From: Rugosibacter aromaticivorans
GTDB lineage: Bacteria; Pseudomonadota; Gammaproteobacteria; Burkholderiales; Rhodocyclaceae
Assembly (NCBI RefSeq): GCF_000934545.1
Contig: NZ_CP010554.1
Coordinates: 1-64,000, forward strand
Length of the DNA: 64,000 nucleotides
Direction of reading: 5' to 3'
The translations under genes and the position numbers were made by a program. This document shows, in pieces, positions 22,976 to 32,736 of the stretch. Positions within the stretch are counted from its first letter, which is position 1; each line of letters starts with the position of its first letter. The notes under the pieces are model-generated. The model was given only the letters and a program-made list of their open reading frames with translations. It did no database searches and was not told where the DNA came from.

Positions 22976-23938
22976 ATGAAAATCAAAACCTCTACGATTA
23001 GCTTGGCATGCGCTGCACTGCTTGCCGGCTTGAGTGGCTGCAGCGGCGAAGCGGATCTCACCGCAGTGCAAGCGGAGCGCGCCAAACCCATACAGCGCAG
23101 CGATATCATGCAGGCCATCGCAACCCATGGCACCCATGTCGCCGTGGGGACACAAAGCGGCGCGGTCATCACTTCTGCCGATTCAGGTAAAACCTGGGCG
23201 CGCCAGTCACTTGATAAACCCTTTTTGGCTTCTATCGTTGATATGGCGGCCTGCCCGGATGGCAGTTTTCTCGCCCTCGATTTTTATGGCCGTGTCTGGA
23301 GTAGTGATGTTGGCGGCCAAAAATGGGCTTCGCATAAACTCGAAGCTCCCCAAACTGGCTTGACCATTTCCTGTGACAAAGCTGGTGCCTGGTGGGTTGC
23401 GGGTACCTTTGCAACCATTGCTAAAAGTAGTGACCAGGGCAAAACTTGGCGTGTCATTGATAACCAGCAGGATGCACAAATTACCACCCTGCGCTGGGTT
23501 AATGAAAAACGTGCCGTTGCCATGGGCGAATTTGGCCTGGTACTGAGAACAGACGACGGCGGCGAAACCTGGCAGAAGCTGACCCCGGTATCCCCTGACT
23601 TTTACGCCTATGACGTGTTGTTTACTGACGAAAACACCGGCTGGGTTTCAGGTGTAGCTGGTCAGATGCGGCAAACCAAGGATGGCGGTAAAACCTGGGA
23701 GCTTAAAGACAGCAAAGCAGGGGCCCCGCTGTATCGCTTGTTCCTGCACAAAGGTACACCGTATGGCGTCGGTGCTCGTGGCACGGTAGCGCGTCTAGAG
23801 GGCGATACTTGGCAGCCGGTAACTTACCCCGATGCGATTCCTGTTTTCCTCGGTGGCGGTGCCACGCTTGAGGGCAGTGACAGCCTGCTCATTGGGGGCC
23901 CGGCCGGATTGCTGCGCCCTGTGCTAGCAAAACAATAA
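22976..23938 (+). CDS. YCF48/BNR-repeat lipoprotein
   Basis: A 320-residue predicted lipoprotein: signal MKIKTSTISLACAALLAGLSGC with a lipobox ending at Cys22, then a beta-propeller of BNR-type repeats. The Ycf48-like motif DxGxTW recurs (SADSGKTWARQ, SSDQGKTWRVI, TDDGGETWQKL, TKDGGKTWELK). Ycf48 homologs assist photosystem assembly in cyanobacteria, but in heterotrophic proteobacteria such genes often stand next to an RND permease and DUF1302/DUF1329 genes, as here. A chaperone or accessory role for the transporter is inferred. Confidence 0.85.
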   Translation: MKIKTSTISLACAALLAGLSGCSGEADLTAVQAERAKPIQRSDIMQAIATHGTHVAVGTQSGAVITSADSGKTWARQSLDKPFLASIVDMAACPDGSFLALDFYGRVWSSDVGGQKWASHKLEAPQTGLTISCDKAGAWWVAGTFATIAKSSDQGKTWRVIDNQQDAQITTLRWVNEKRAVAMGEFGLVLRTDDGGETWQKLTPVSPDFYAYDVLFTDENTGWVSGVAGQMRQTKDGGKTWELKDSKAGAPLYRLFLHKGTPYGVGARGTVARLEGDTWQPVTYPDAIPVFLGGGATLEGSDSLLIGGPAGLLRPVLAKQ

Positions 23939-23980
23939 TTAATCAATCAATAAAGCAATTAACCGGAGTCACCAAAGATT

Positions 23981-26386
23981 ATGGTTACACGAGTATTCGT
24001 AGGTTTTCGCGATAAATTGACCCATTTCCTTCATCGCGGCGAGGATTGGCTGTTTGCCAACCCGAAAATTGTTCTTGCAATGGTTGGCATTATTACGGCA
24101 GCGTTTGCCTGGCAGGTGCCGAAATTGCAAATTTACAGTGACTTTAATGATCTGCTGCCGCAAAAGCACCCTTACATCCAAGTGTATAACCGGATGAAAG
24201 AGAACTTCGGTGGCGCTAATTCGGTCATCATGGCCATTGAAGTTGAAAAAGGTACCATCTTTAACGAACAAACGCTGGCCTTGATTCACAAGGCAACGCA
24301 AGGTGTCGATAATTTGCCTAGCGTTAATCACAACTTGGTTAGCTCACTTGCGCATCGCACGGTGCGTAAGGTTTCACTCTCACCAGAGGGTGGGTTTGTT
24401 TCAGAGCTTTACTACGATAGCCAGGAGCCAAAATACACACCAGAACGCCTGGCTAAATTACAGGCTGATATTCTGGCTGATCCGGCGGTGTATGGTCTTT
24501 TGGTTTCCCCTGACCTTAAAGCAGCGCTGATCCGCGGGCAGCTTAACGAAGGCAATGTCAATTATCCTAAGTTTTTCACCGAGCTGAAAGCTTTGCGCGA
24601 TTCTTTAGCAAGCCCCGGGCACAAGATTTATGTCACGGGCAACCCGGTACTCACTGCCTGGGTGTACACCTACTTGCCCGAGATGGTTGCAATTCTCGCC
24701 TGGACGGCGGTTTTGCTGGCAACGCTGTTGATTCTTTACTATCGTCGTCTCTATGGTATTGCCCTGCCGCTATTGGGCATTGCGCTCTCTACGCTGTGGG
24801 GGTTGGGTTTCATGGCGGCGATGGGTATCAATCTCGAGCCCTTGAGTTTGCCGATTCCATTCTTGATTGCCGCTCGTGCCATGTCGCACGGCACCCAGCT
24901 CGTTTCGCGGTACTACGAAGAGCTTGATGTGCATAAAAATGCAGCCCTTTCCGCACGCAAAACTCTGGAAGCGCTGTTCCGCCCAGGTTCACTGGCGATT
25001 ATTGTGGACGCCATCGGGATTACCGTACTGATGCTCGGTACTGCGCCGTTTAACACCAAGTTGGGTGCGGCGGCTGGCTTCTGGGGCTTCTCGGTTATTT
25101 TCACCGTGCATTTCATGATTCCGCTGGCTTTGAGCGTATTGCCGCAGCCTAAGAAAACCGCCAACGGTAATGTGGTTGTGCGCAAAGCGCTCGGCACCTT
25201 CATGCAGTACACCGGCGGAACTACCACCGGCGCACGTGTGATCCTGCTCGTTACCTTCCTGGGGATGGCGGCTTCTTATGCCTTTATCAGCCGCGTTCAG
25301 ATTGGTGAATCCGAACCGGGATCGCCGCTGTTAGCGCGCAATCACGACTTTAACCTGTCAACCAAGGCGATTAACGAGCGCTTCCCTGGCTCAGAAGAAC
25401 TCAATATCATCATCCGCACCGATGAGCCTGGCGGCATTAAAAAACCAGCCGTCATGGCAGCGATTGAACGCTTTCAGGCGCATATGATGAGCGATCCCTC
25501 GGTAGGCGGCACCAAGGCATTGCCGATGGTAGTGCGGGTCTTCAACCGCTTGACGCACAGTGATGACCCACGCTGGATGCAAACACCGTCAACCGCCGCA
25601 GAAAGTGGCGGCCTCATGTTTGCCTACATGGCCTCAAGCCCTATTCCCGGCGCATTAAAAGAGTTCATCACGCCGGAAGAGACTGAAGCTAACGTCGTCT
25701 TTTATTATAAAGATCACAAGGCCACCACCATCAGCCGTGCCACGGCCATGGCGCTCGAAGGCAAGAAGATGATCGAAGCCGAGGTGCCGGGTGTGCATGT
25801 AGAGCTTGCTGGCGGCATCATCGGGGTGAACGCAGCGGTTAACCAGGCGTTGCATCGCGATCATATGATCATCATCCCAACCGTGCTGCTGCTTTCTTTC
25901 TTGCTGGTTGCTGTGTATTACCAGTCGCTGCACGCTGGCTGGCTGATGATATTCCCCATGCTGTTTGCCACCGCCATGACCTACGCCTATATGGGCTGGA
26001 AAAATATTGGCATCAACGTGAATACGGTGCCAGTAATTACTGTGGGCGTTGGGGTGGGTATCGATTACGCGGTGTACTTCATGGATCGTATTCGTGAGGA
26101 ATTCGCCCATTCACGCGATATTCATAAAGCCGTGATCAATGCAGTTGCCACCACCGGTTATGCGGTGAGCTTTACGGCCGCCACGCTCATTGCTGGCGTG
26201 ATTCTGTGGATCTTCATGTCGCATCTGCGCTTTCAGTCAGATACAGCCATGTTGCTGTCGTTCATGCTAGTTGTGAATGCGGTAGCCGCCATGTTTATTG
26301 TGCCTGCTTGGTGTGTTGTATTTAAACCGCATTTTGTGACAGCCACCGAAGTGGATGGTGACGGTGTGATTCAAGAGAAGGTATAA
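23981..26386 (+). CDS. RND superfamily (MMPL-type) transporter
   Basis: An 801-residue inner-membrane permease with the duplicated RND layout: one N-terminal helix, a periplasmic loop (~residues 40-215), a five-to-six helix bundle (YLPEMVAILAWTAVLLATLLILYY onward), a second periplasmic loop (~425-625) and a second bundle with the conserved GVGVGIDYAVYFMDRIREE. The single-gene, homotrimer/monomer-like form is that of lipid-type MMPL/HAE3 permeases, not the tripartite drug pumps; no membrane-fusion protein is nearby. Neighbours suggest it handles hydrophobic compounds. Confidence 0.9.
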   Translation: MVTRVFVGFRDKLTHFLHRGEDWLFANPKIVLAMVGIITAAFAWQVPKLQIYSDFNDLLPQKHPYIQVYNRMKENFGGANSVIMAIEVEKGTIFNEQTLALIHKATQGVDNLPSVNHNLVSSLAHRTVRKVSLSPEGGFVSELYYDSQEPKYTPERLAKLQADILADPAVYGLLVSPDLKAALIRGQLNEGNVNYPKFFTELKALRDSLASPGHKIYVTGNPVLTAWVYTYLPEMVAILAWTAVLLATLLILYYRRLYGIALPLLGIALSTLWGLGFMAAMGINLEPLSLPIPFLIAARAMSHGTQLVSRYYEELDVHKNAALSARKTLEALFRPGSLAIIVDAIGITVLMLGTAPFNTKLGAAAGFWGFSVIFTVHFMIPLALSVLPQPKKTANGNVVVRKALGTFMQYTGGTTTGARVILLVTFLGMAASYAFISRVQIGESEPGSPLLARNHDFNLSTKAINERFPGSEELNIIIRTDEPGGIKKPAVMAAIERFQAHMMSDPSVGGTKALPMVVRVFNRLTHSDDPRWMQTPSTAAESGGLMFAYMASSPIPGALKEFITPEETEANVVFYYKDHKATTISRATAMALEGKKMIEAEVPGVHVELAGGIIGVNAAVNQALHRDHMIIIPTVLLLSFLLVAVYYQSLHAGWLMIFPMLFATAMTYAYMGWKNIGINVNTVPVITVGVGVGIDYAVYFMDRIREEFAHSRDIHKAVINAVATTGYAVSFTAATLIAGVILWIFMSHLRFQSDTAMLLSFMLVVNAVAAMFIVPAWCVVFKPHFVTATEVDGDGVIQEKV

Positions 26387-26669
26387 CACAGGCGCGTTTT
26401 CTGCCCACAGCTTTAACTGCGGGCAGAAAACTTAAATATAAAAAAAGCGGGTGTCATTTTTTCCGCAGGATTTAGCGGATTGAGGGAGGGAAGTTAAGCT
26501 ATTCTTTTTAAGAAACAGTTTGATTTTTTTGTTTTTAAACGTTTTTAAACATTAAAGCAGTTGTTCATGCAACCGTCTGTCTGCTAAGCGCTCAGTTGCT
26601 TATCGATCATCCGATAAAGGGCATTTGGCACAGGCAGGCAGTTAAGTTAACCTTTGAAGGGGGAAAGCA
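26387..26669. promoter_or_regulatory. Regulatory spacer before the DUF1302 gene
   Basis: 283 bp without a gene. It begins with a strong inverted repeat (GTTTTCTGCCC at 26396-26406, GGGCAGAAAAC at 26421-26431); its T/A arms are arranged unlike an intrinsic terminator. Further on, the 10-mer GTTTTTAAAC is repeated exactly in tandem (26531-26550), near a T-rich run, in the place expected for an operator or promoter of the DUF1302-DUF1329 genes. No known factor site is recognised. Confidence 0.45.
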
Positions 26670-28766
26670 ATGCACAAGCAGAAACGGGGAAGTCTTCTCC
26701 GCCAAACAGCGACCATGCTGTCGTTATGCCTGGCCGCCGCCACGCTGGTTCCACCCGCACACGCGGAAGACAGCCTGCCCGCGCTGGGCGAAAGTTCCAG
26801 CCCGTGGAAGGTGGATGTTTTTTATGAAAATGCCACGTATTTCCGAGGAAAAGACAACACCGGCGACCGGGTCGGTCTTTCCAAGTTCCGCAATACCCTG
26901 CAAGCAGAAGCCGATAAGAAACTGTCCGATGGTTGGGCATTTCATGGCATCTTCAGGGGCACTTTTGATGGGGTGTATCGGTTAAACAAAGATGAATATG
27001 GCGAAAATGCAGGCGGTGCAGTGGCGTTGGAAAGCTCTGCTGCGCCACTGCTGGGCGCCCCTTCTTCAATGACGCCTTATGGTCAAGGGACTGTAAACAA
27101 CGCGACAGCAGCAGGTTTACTGGGGCTGACAAACAACGTGTTTGGCTTTAACTCAACGACACCCGGTGTCATTGCCAACCCCGCAACACCACTTAATCCA
27201 GCGGCACTTATTCCTTTAGCCTATAGCCCGAATCAGGGTTTGCGCTTGATGTTTGACCGCTGGGCAACCAACCCCAATGGGGTCCAAGTGGCTGTGCCCG
27301 TTCGGCCGTGTAATGTCGATAGTCGCGGTTGCGTCGACTTTGGCGGCTATGGCGACAAAAAACAGAGCGAGCTGGAAGCGCCCGAGTTCAATAATAAGCT
27401 CGACTTCATTCGCGAGTTTTATGTCAAAAAAACCTATGACCTGGACGATGGCAAACAAGTGTTTGTGAAACTCGGTAAGCAGCAGGTGGTGTGGGGGCGT
27501 ACCGACTTGTTCCGCGTGCTGGATGTCATCAATCCGGTCGACTTTTCGCGCAACAGCATCTATGACGAACTGCAAGACATCCGCATTCCAATGTGGATTT
27601 TGCAAGCGGAATATCGCATGGGTGCAAGCGATACCTTCCAGGATCGTAATATCTCGGTGGTGTGGAACTTTGATCAGTTCCGTCCGAATAACCTGGGTCA
27701 ATGCGGCACACCCAATGTGGCGCTGGATGCCGGTTGTATCCTGCGTGGGTTCAAGACTCTGTGGGATTACGGTGGCACGGTCGGCAACTTTGCCAATGTC
27801 GTTCCGCCGACGCCCGGATTGCCGAGTGGCGCGGGCAATGGCGCCTTCTTGTCGACAGACTTTGGCCCGCACACCATTGGTATTCGCAATGTCGAGCTGC
27901 CCGACTGGTCGTTTAAAAACACCCAACTGGGTATTAAATGGGAAGGCGTCACTGCCAATGGCGTGAGCTTCTCGCTCAATGGACTGACGTATCGCTCACA
28001 ATTGCCCAGCCTGCATATGTTTAACACCGGGGCAATCAATCCATTCACGGGCGCCATCGTTGACACATCCAACCTGATTGCGTTTGATCTGGTCTATCCC
28101 CGCGTCAGCTTGCTCGGTGGTTCGGCCGACTTCCAGATTCCGGAAGCCAGTCTGGCCGTGCGTCTGGAAGCGGCGCTGACCCATGGTGAAGAGTTTGGTA
28201 ATTCGGCGCAGGCTTCGGGTTATTCCAAAAACCGCGTGTTCCGTTCGGTCATTGGTCTGGATCGACCGACCATGATTTCATGGATCAATGAAACCGAAGC
28301 CACACTGATTTCTGGTCAGCTCTTTTACCAGCATATTTTTGACCACGAGCTATATGATCGCCCCTATGGAAAAGTAGGCATGGGCGACTGGGCGAACAAC
28401 TTCATTGGCACAATGCTTATCCGCGCCTCGCTGTGGAACGCGCGTCTGAACCCGCAAATCGTGTTGGCGCGTGACTTCAAAGCCCATGCGTTTGCGGTGG
28501 CACCGTCTGTCTCGTACCGTTATTCGGACAATCTGACAATGAGCGTTGGGGCGAATTTCAAATTCCTGGCGGACGACAAGCGGCTATATGTTGCCGACCA
28601 GCGGGATTCCGGCTCATTCCTGCCTTATGGTCAATACCCTGGCCAAACAGGCCCGGGTGCCTTTGGTCTCAGCGGTCTTGTGCCGGGCGGCGCTTTCCGT
28701 GCGGGCCCGATTGGTGCCGCATGGAGAGAAGACGAAATCCAATTCAACTTGAAATACAAGTTCTGA
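26670..28766 (+). CDS. DUF1302 family outer-membrane protein
   Basis: A 698-residue exported protein with signal peptide (MHKQKRGSLLRQTATMLSLCLAAATLVPPAHA). It matches the DUF1302 pattern: WKVDVFYENATYFRG, LRGKQQVVWGRTDLFRVLDVINP-like (KLGKQQVVWGRTDLFRVLDV), and a C-terminal beta-rich tail ending in LKYKF, a typical outer-membrane-barrel end. Members are predicted barrels found beside DUF1329 and MMPL genes in degraders of steroids and other hydrophobic compounds. Substrate is not known. A GGGGGA ribosome site precedes the ATG. Confidence 0.88.
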   Translation: MHKQKRGSLLRQTATMLSLCLAAATLVPPAHAEDSLPALGESSSPWKVDVFYENATYFRGKDNTGDRVGLSKFRNTLQAEADKKLSDGWAFHGIFRGTFDGVYRLNKDEYGENAGGAVALESSAAPLLGAPSSMTPYGQGTVNNATAAGLLGLTNNVFGFNSTTPGVIANPATPLNPAALIPLAYSPNQGLRLMFDRWATNPNGVQVAVPVRPCNVDSRGCVDFGGYGDKKQSELEAPEFNNKLDFIREFYVKKTYDLDDGKQVFVKLGKQQVVWGRTDLFRVLDVINPVDFSRNSIYDELQDIRIPMWILQAEYRMGASDTFQDRNISVVWNFDQFRPNNLGQCGTPNVALDAGCILRGFKTLWDYGGTVGNFANVVPPTPGLPSGAGNGAFLSTDFGPHTIGIRNVELPDWSFKNTQLGIKWEGVTANGVSFSLNGLTYRSQLPSLHMFNTGAINPFTGAIVDTSNLIAFDLVYPRVSLLGGSADFQIPEASLAVRLEAALTHGEEFGNSAQASGYSKNRVFRSVIGLDRPTMISWINETEATLISGQLFYQHIFDHELYDRPYGKVGMGDWANNFIGTMLIRASLWNARLNPQIVLARDFKAHAFAVAPSVSYRYSDNLTMSVGANFKFLADDKRLYVADQRDSGSFLPYGQYPGQTGPGAFGLSGLVPGGAFRAGPIGAAWREDEIQFNLKYKF

Positions 28767-28775
28767 TAGCCCATG

Positions 28776-28799
28776 AAAAGTCGGCGCTGGTGAGACGGC
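28776..28799 (-). repeat. Dispersed 24-bp repeat, intergenic
   Basis: 23 of 24 matches, inverted, between the DUF1302 and DUF1329 genes. Confidence 0.85.
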
Positions 28800-28878
28800 A
28801 AGCCATCGCGTAAAACCAGCCCGACAGTCACCTAAACGCTATTAAAACCATGAGTTCTTACACAAGAGAGGTTATGCA

Positions 28879-30192
28879 ATGAAGATCAAAGCAAACACGC
28901 GCACATTAAAAATTGTGGCTGCCTGCGCTGCCGCATTGCTCGTCCAATCAGCGCATGCCATTACGGATGCCGAGCTGGACGAAGCGTTCTTCCCCTACAA
29001 AAAAGGCTTCCCGACTTTCCCGGGCCTTAAGCCTGGCATAGTCATTAACAAAGGCAATGTGGATCAGTTCAAAGAAATTTTGAGCCCGGCGCATTACAAA
29101 TTGATCAAAGACGGCTGGTTTGAAATGCCCATCGGTGAAACCTTTGATATGCCGCTGCCCAAGCCATATATGGAAGCCACAAAACTATATACGGACAAGG
29201 TCAAGCTGGGCACAACGATTGAAGGTTTTGTCGCTGGACGCCCCTTCCCGCAGCAACCTTCAAAATCGGACCCGAGGGCGGGTGAAAAACTGGCCTGGAA
29301 TTTTAAATATGCCTTGAACTGGGGTGATGGTGGAATTATCTATCCATTCTACTGGCAATATATCAATGCCAATACGGGCGCGATCGAGCGCACCATCAAG
29401 TTCCAGTTCAACTTCCTCAACTTCATGCACCGCACGTCTAACCCGCCGATTCCGAATATCACCCCGAACCCTTCGGCGCTGTATCGCGGCACCTATGTCA
29501 AGGTATTCGAGCCACTGGATCTGAAAAATACCCAATTGTTGCTGCAAGCCTATGAAGATGACACCAAGCGTACGGATGCTTATCTGTACCTGGGCTTCCA
29601 GCGTCGCGTACGCCGCTTGGCTACGGGTCAGACGACCGACTCGTTCCTGGGGTCTGATCTGATGATCGAGGACTTCGAAGGCTACAACGGCCGCGTATCT
29701 GATTACAAGTGGAAATTTATCGAAACCAAAAATGCGCTGATGCCGTATTACAAACATAACCAGATGAAGATGGATCCTAACTTCAAGGATCCGGATGGTT
29801 ATGGCTATATCGGGGCGACCGGCAAGGGCAAATGCATGCCGGATGTGATCTGGCAGTTACGCAAGGTGCATGTGCTCGAAGGCCGGCCAATAGATACGGG
29901 CCACCCCATCAGCAAGCGCATTATTTATCTTGATGCGCAGATCATGACCCCGTCGATTTCAACCGTATATGATCGCAAGGGTGATGTCTGGAAAGCATTT
30001 ACGATTGGCAAGGCGCACCCCGATTTCCATTTGCCGATCAACAAAGGGTCGGGTATTCCGCTGGATGATTCAGGCTCTATGATAGATTTGCAATCCAACC
30101 ACTGCACCATGATTCGTTTCCGCGGTGAAATTGATCCGGCTAAAAACCCGGCAAGCATTTTCCAAGTGCAAAATCTGCGCGGCGGAGACTAA
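28879..30192 (+). CDS. DUF1329 family periplasmic protein
   Basis: A 437-residue protein with a signal peptide (MKIKANTRTLKIVAACAAALLVQSAHA). DUF1329 proteins are thought to adopt a LolA/LolB-like fold and could carry a lipid-like ligand across the periplasm; that role is inferred. The body has the family segments AGRPFPQQPSKSDPRAGEKLAWNF and a C-terminal RKGDVWKAFTIGKAHPDFHLP. Nothing suggests a membrane anchor. It is downstream of the DUF1302 gene and followed by a clear terminator, so the two form a transcription unit. Confidence 0.9.
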   Translation: MKIKANTRTLKIVAACAAALLVQSAHAITDAELDEAFFPYKKGFPTFPGLKPGIVINKGNVDQFKEILSPAHYKLIKDGWFEMPIGETFDMPLPKPYMEATKLYTDKVKLGTTIEGFVAGRPFPQQPSKSDPRAGEKLAWNFKYALNWGDGGIIYPFYWQYINANTGAIERTIKFQFNFLNFMHRTSNPPIPNITPNPSALYRGTYVKVFEPLDLKNTQLLLQAYEDDTKRTDAYLYLGFQRRVRRLATGQTTDSFLGSDLMIEDFEGYNGRVSDYKWKFIETKNALMPYYKHNQMKMDPNFKDPDGYGYIGATGKGKCMPDVIWQLRKVHVLEGRPIDTGHPISKRIIYLDAQIMTPSISTVYDRKGDVWKAFTIGKAHPDFHLPINKGSGIPLDDSGSMIDLQSNHCTMIRFRGEIDPAKNPASIFQVQNLRGGD

Positions 30193-30214
30193 TTTTAACG
30201 AAGTGCCACCCAAC

Positions 30215-30245
30215 AAAACGGGAGCGCGAGCCCCCGTTTTTATTG
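30215..30245 (+). terminator. Intrinsic terminator after the DUF1329 gene
   Basis: AAAACGGG (30215-30222) pairs with CCCGTTTT (30233-30240) around a 10-nt loop and runs into further T residues. This is a standard rho-independent terminator and closes the DUF1302-DUF1329 transcript. Confidence 0.85.
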
Positions 30246-30291
30246 TTGAACTTGCAGCAACCACAATAGCCAAAATGATGGAGTATCAAAG

Positions 30292-31470
30292 ATGACGCAA
30301 TTGACTCACGAAGAAGCGATTAAACGGGCGGAATATGTCGGTCAAGTCGCCGAAGCTGAATTGTTCGAAGCCGATCGCAAGGGCGGTTATTCTACCAAGC
30401 TCAAAGATGCCATTCATGAAACCCAGCTACACCGCTTGCTGCGCCCCAAGCGCTATGGTGGTTTTGGCATGACCCACCGGACATTATCGGAAGTCATCAG
30501 AACTGTCGCGCAGCACAGTGTTTCGGGTGCTTGGGTAACCTACTTCATGCCGCTGCACGAAACCTGGGTAGCGCTACTGCCTCCCAAGGGGCGTGAAGAA
30601 ATTTATTCTGCTGATAAATTTGTTGCGGACATCTTTTTCCCCATTGGCAAGGTGGAATATGTTGAAGGCGGTGTACGCTTAAGCGGCCAGTGGAACTGGG
30701 GTAGCGGCATTGATTTTTGTGAATGGATTGGTCTGGGTGCCATTGTCGATGTGCCCGGTACCACAACTGGTCCACAACCGTGTCTGGTGACGATTAAAGT
30801 CTCCGAAGGCGAGATTATTCAAAACTGGGACACCTTTGGTCTGCGCGGCACAGGCAGTAAAGGCATTGCGGTCAAAGACGTGTTCGTACCCTGGTATCGG
30901 GTGCTACCCGTAGCCACTGCTAAAGGGAGTAACACCCCCGTCGGGGGCGAGTTTGATCCGGCAGAACCCGTATATCGCGTACCGTTCATGCCAGCTTTTG
31001 CCTTGGGCTTTAATTCGGTGTGCATTGGCGCCATGCAACGCCTGCAAAAAGAATTGCATAGCCGAATTCGCTCACGCCAGCGCGTGGTGCTGGGTGGCCA
31101 GGAGTGGGAGTCGCCTGTGGCGCAGCGTAATCTGGGCGAAGTCGTGACGCACATTGAACAAGCGGAAGCCTTGCACGAGCGGTATATCAAGCAGCTTGAT
31201 GATTGGCGCATCGCGGGCACCACGTCAGCATCGCCGCTAGAAGAAAGTCGCATGGGGGCCTGGCGTTCTTCTATCGCTAAAACAGCCGCGCAGGTGGGGT
31301 TTCGTACATTGGAATTACTCGGTGGAGCCGCTACGTATAAAGGCGATATTGTTGAAGTGTTTGCGCGTGACTTGATGATGGTATCCATCCATGTCACCCA
31401 GCTCTATGAAGATCACATGATGTATTACGGCCGCACGCAATATGGCTTGAGTGGCCATCCGCTGGGTTGA
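30292..31470 (+). CDS. Acyl-CoA-dehydrogenase-fold flavin monooxygenase (HsaA/DszC-like)
   Basis: A 392-residue protein with the acyl-CoA dehydrogenase fold of group D flavin monooxygenases. Supporting segments are LRPKRYGGFGM, the substrate/FAD region RLSGQWNWGSGIDFCEWIGLGAIV, WDTFGLRGTGSKGIAVKDVFVP, and the C-terminal ELLGGAATYKGDIVEVFARDLMMVSIHV. Such proteins (HsaA, HpaB-type, DszC) hydroxylate aromatic or sulfur compounds using FMNH2/FADH2 from a separate reductase; none is visible in the window. An ordinary acyl-CoA dehydrogenase is less likely because the catalytic-Glu region is not evident. It fits catabolism of the substrate moved by the neighbouring cluster. Confidence 0.8.
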   Translation: MTQLTHEEAIKRAEYVGQVAEAELFEADRKGGYSTKLKDAIHETQLHRLLRPKRYGGFGMTHRTLSEVIRTVAQHSVSGAWVTYFMPLHETWVALLPPKGREEIYSADKFVADIFFPIGKVEYVEGGVRLSGQWNWGSGIDFCEWIGLGAIVDVPGTTTGPQPCLVTIKVSEGEIIQNWDTFGLRGTGSKGIAVKDVFVPWYRVLPVATAKGSNTPVGGEFDPAEPVYRVPFMPAFALGFNSVCIGAMQRLQKELHSRIRSRQRVVLGGQEWESPVAQRNLGEVVTHIEQAEALHERYIKQLDDWRIAGTTSASPLEESRMGAWRSSIAKTAAQVGFRTLELLGGAATYKGDIVEVFARDLMMVSIHVTQLYEDHMMYYGRTQYGLSGHPLG

Positions 31471-31572
31471 TCTTGATACATTAAAGCGTCACCCGAGCGG
31501 ATCAGACACAGCGCGCATTGCACCCCGGCAGACAATATAATCCGGCTTTGTCTTTGAGCCGGTGATTCTGAT

Positions 31573-32736
31573 ATGCGCCACCTTGTTATTTTGTTTGCTT
31601 GTCTGCCGTGGATTGCTAGCCTGGCACAAACGCCAGCTGTTGCTGTGCCTGCGGTTCCTGTTCCCGTTCCCGTACCCGCCTTGAGCGCACGCGCGTGGGT
31701 ATTGATGGATTACGCCAGCGGGCAAGTGCTCGCGGCGCATGATGCGGAACAGCGGCTTGAACCAGCTTCGTTGACCAAGATGATGACGACGTATCTGGTC
31801 GCCGAAGCGCTGGCGGATAGGCGACTTTCGTTGCAACAGCCGGTCACCGTTTCTGAGCGGGCCTGGCGTACGCAAGGTTCGCGCAGTTTTATCCCTGTTA
31901 ATGGGCAGGTGCTGGTGGATGATCTGCTCAAGGGTATGGTGATTCAGTCGGGCAACGATGCCGCTGTCGCCTTGGCTGAGGCGGTTGGTGGTAGCGAGCC
32001 GGCCTTTGCCACCATGATGAATCGCACAGCGCAGCGGTTGGGTTTGAAAGATACCAACTTTCTTAATGCCAGCGGTTTTTTTGATGGCCCGCAGCCTACG
32101 CATTACTCCACCGCACATGATATGGCGCGGCTAGCCGCGGCGCTGGTGAGAGATCATCCCGAGATGCATCGCCTGCATGCCGTGAAAGAATATACCTATG
32201 CTGGCATCCGCCGGTACAACCGTAACCGTCTGCTGTGGGCCGATCCGACAGTCGATGGCCTGAAAACAGGTCATTCGAATGCGGCGGGTTATTGTTTGGT
32301 TGCCACCTCGTTGCGCCCGCCGCGACGGCTGATTTCAGTCGTGCTAGGCGCGCCTTCGGACGAGGCGCGTGCGCGTGATTCGCTCAATTTGCTGAACTGG
32401 GGCTACACTGCTTTTGAGGCGGTAAAGGTGTATGGCAAAGACCAAACTGTCTCGCAGTTTAAAGTGTTCAAGGGTGCCCAAAATACGGTCAAAGTGGGTG
32501 TCACTGAAGACCTGATTGTTTCTGTACCACGCGGGATGGCGGGCAAGCTCACCGCACGGCTGGACAGTCGGCAGCCTTTGCTTGGCCCAGTACACCTCGG
32601 TACTCCGGTGGGCACGCTGAAACTCATGCTGGGTGAGCAAACCTGGGGTGAGTATCCCGTAGTCGCGCTGGAAGAAGTTCCGCTGGCAGGTTTCTTTGGT
32701 CGGCTGTGGGACACCTTGGTACTCTGGTTCCGGTGA
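31573..32736 (+). CDS. dacC: D-alanyl-D-alanine carboxypeptidase (PBP5/6 type)
   Basis: Trims the terminal D-Ala from peptidoglycan stems. A signal peptide precedes the active site; the nucleophile Ser66 is in ASLTKM, the second motif is QSGNDAAVALAE and the third is LKTGHSNAAGYCL. A PBP5 C-terminal beta domain (residues ~275-365) and an amphipathic end (FFGRLWDTLVLWFR) for membrane association follow. The dacC-dat-ybeD-lipB-lipA order is typical of betaproteobacteria. It overlaps dat by 4 bases (GTGA). Confidence 0.94.
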   Translation: MRHLVILFACLPWIASLAQTPAVAVPAVPVPVPVPALSARAWVLMDYASGQVLAAHDAEQRLEPASLTKMMTTYLVAEALADRRLSLQQPVTVSERAWRTQGSRSFIPVNGQVLVDDLLKGMVIQSGNDAAVALAEAVGGSEPAFATMMNRTAQRLGLKDTNFLNASGFFDGPQPTHYSTAHDMARLAAALVRDHPEMHRLHAVKEYTYAGIRRYNRNRLLWADPTVDGLKTGHSNAAGYCLVATSLRPPRRLISVVLGAPSDEARARDSLNLLNWGYTAFEAVKVYGKDQTVSQFKVFKGAQNTVKVGVTEDLIVSVPRGMAGKLTARLDSRQPLLGPVHLGTPVGTLKLMLGEQTWGEYPVVALEEVPLAGFFGRLWDTLVLWFR

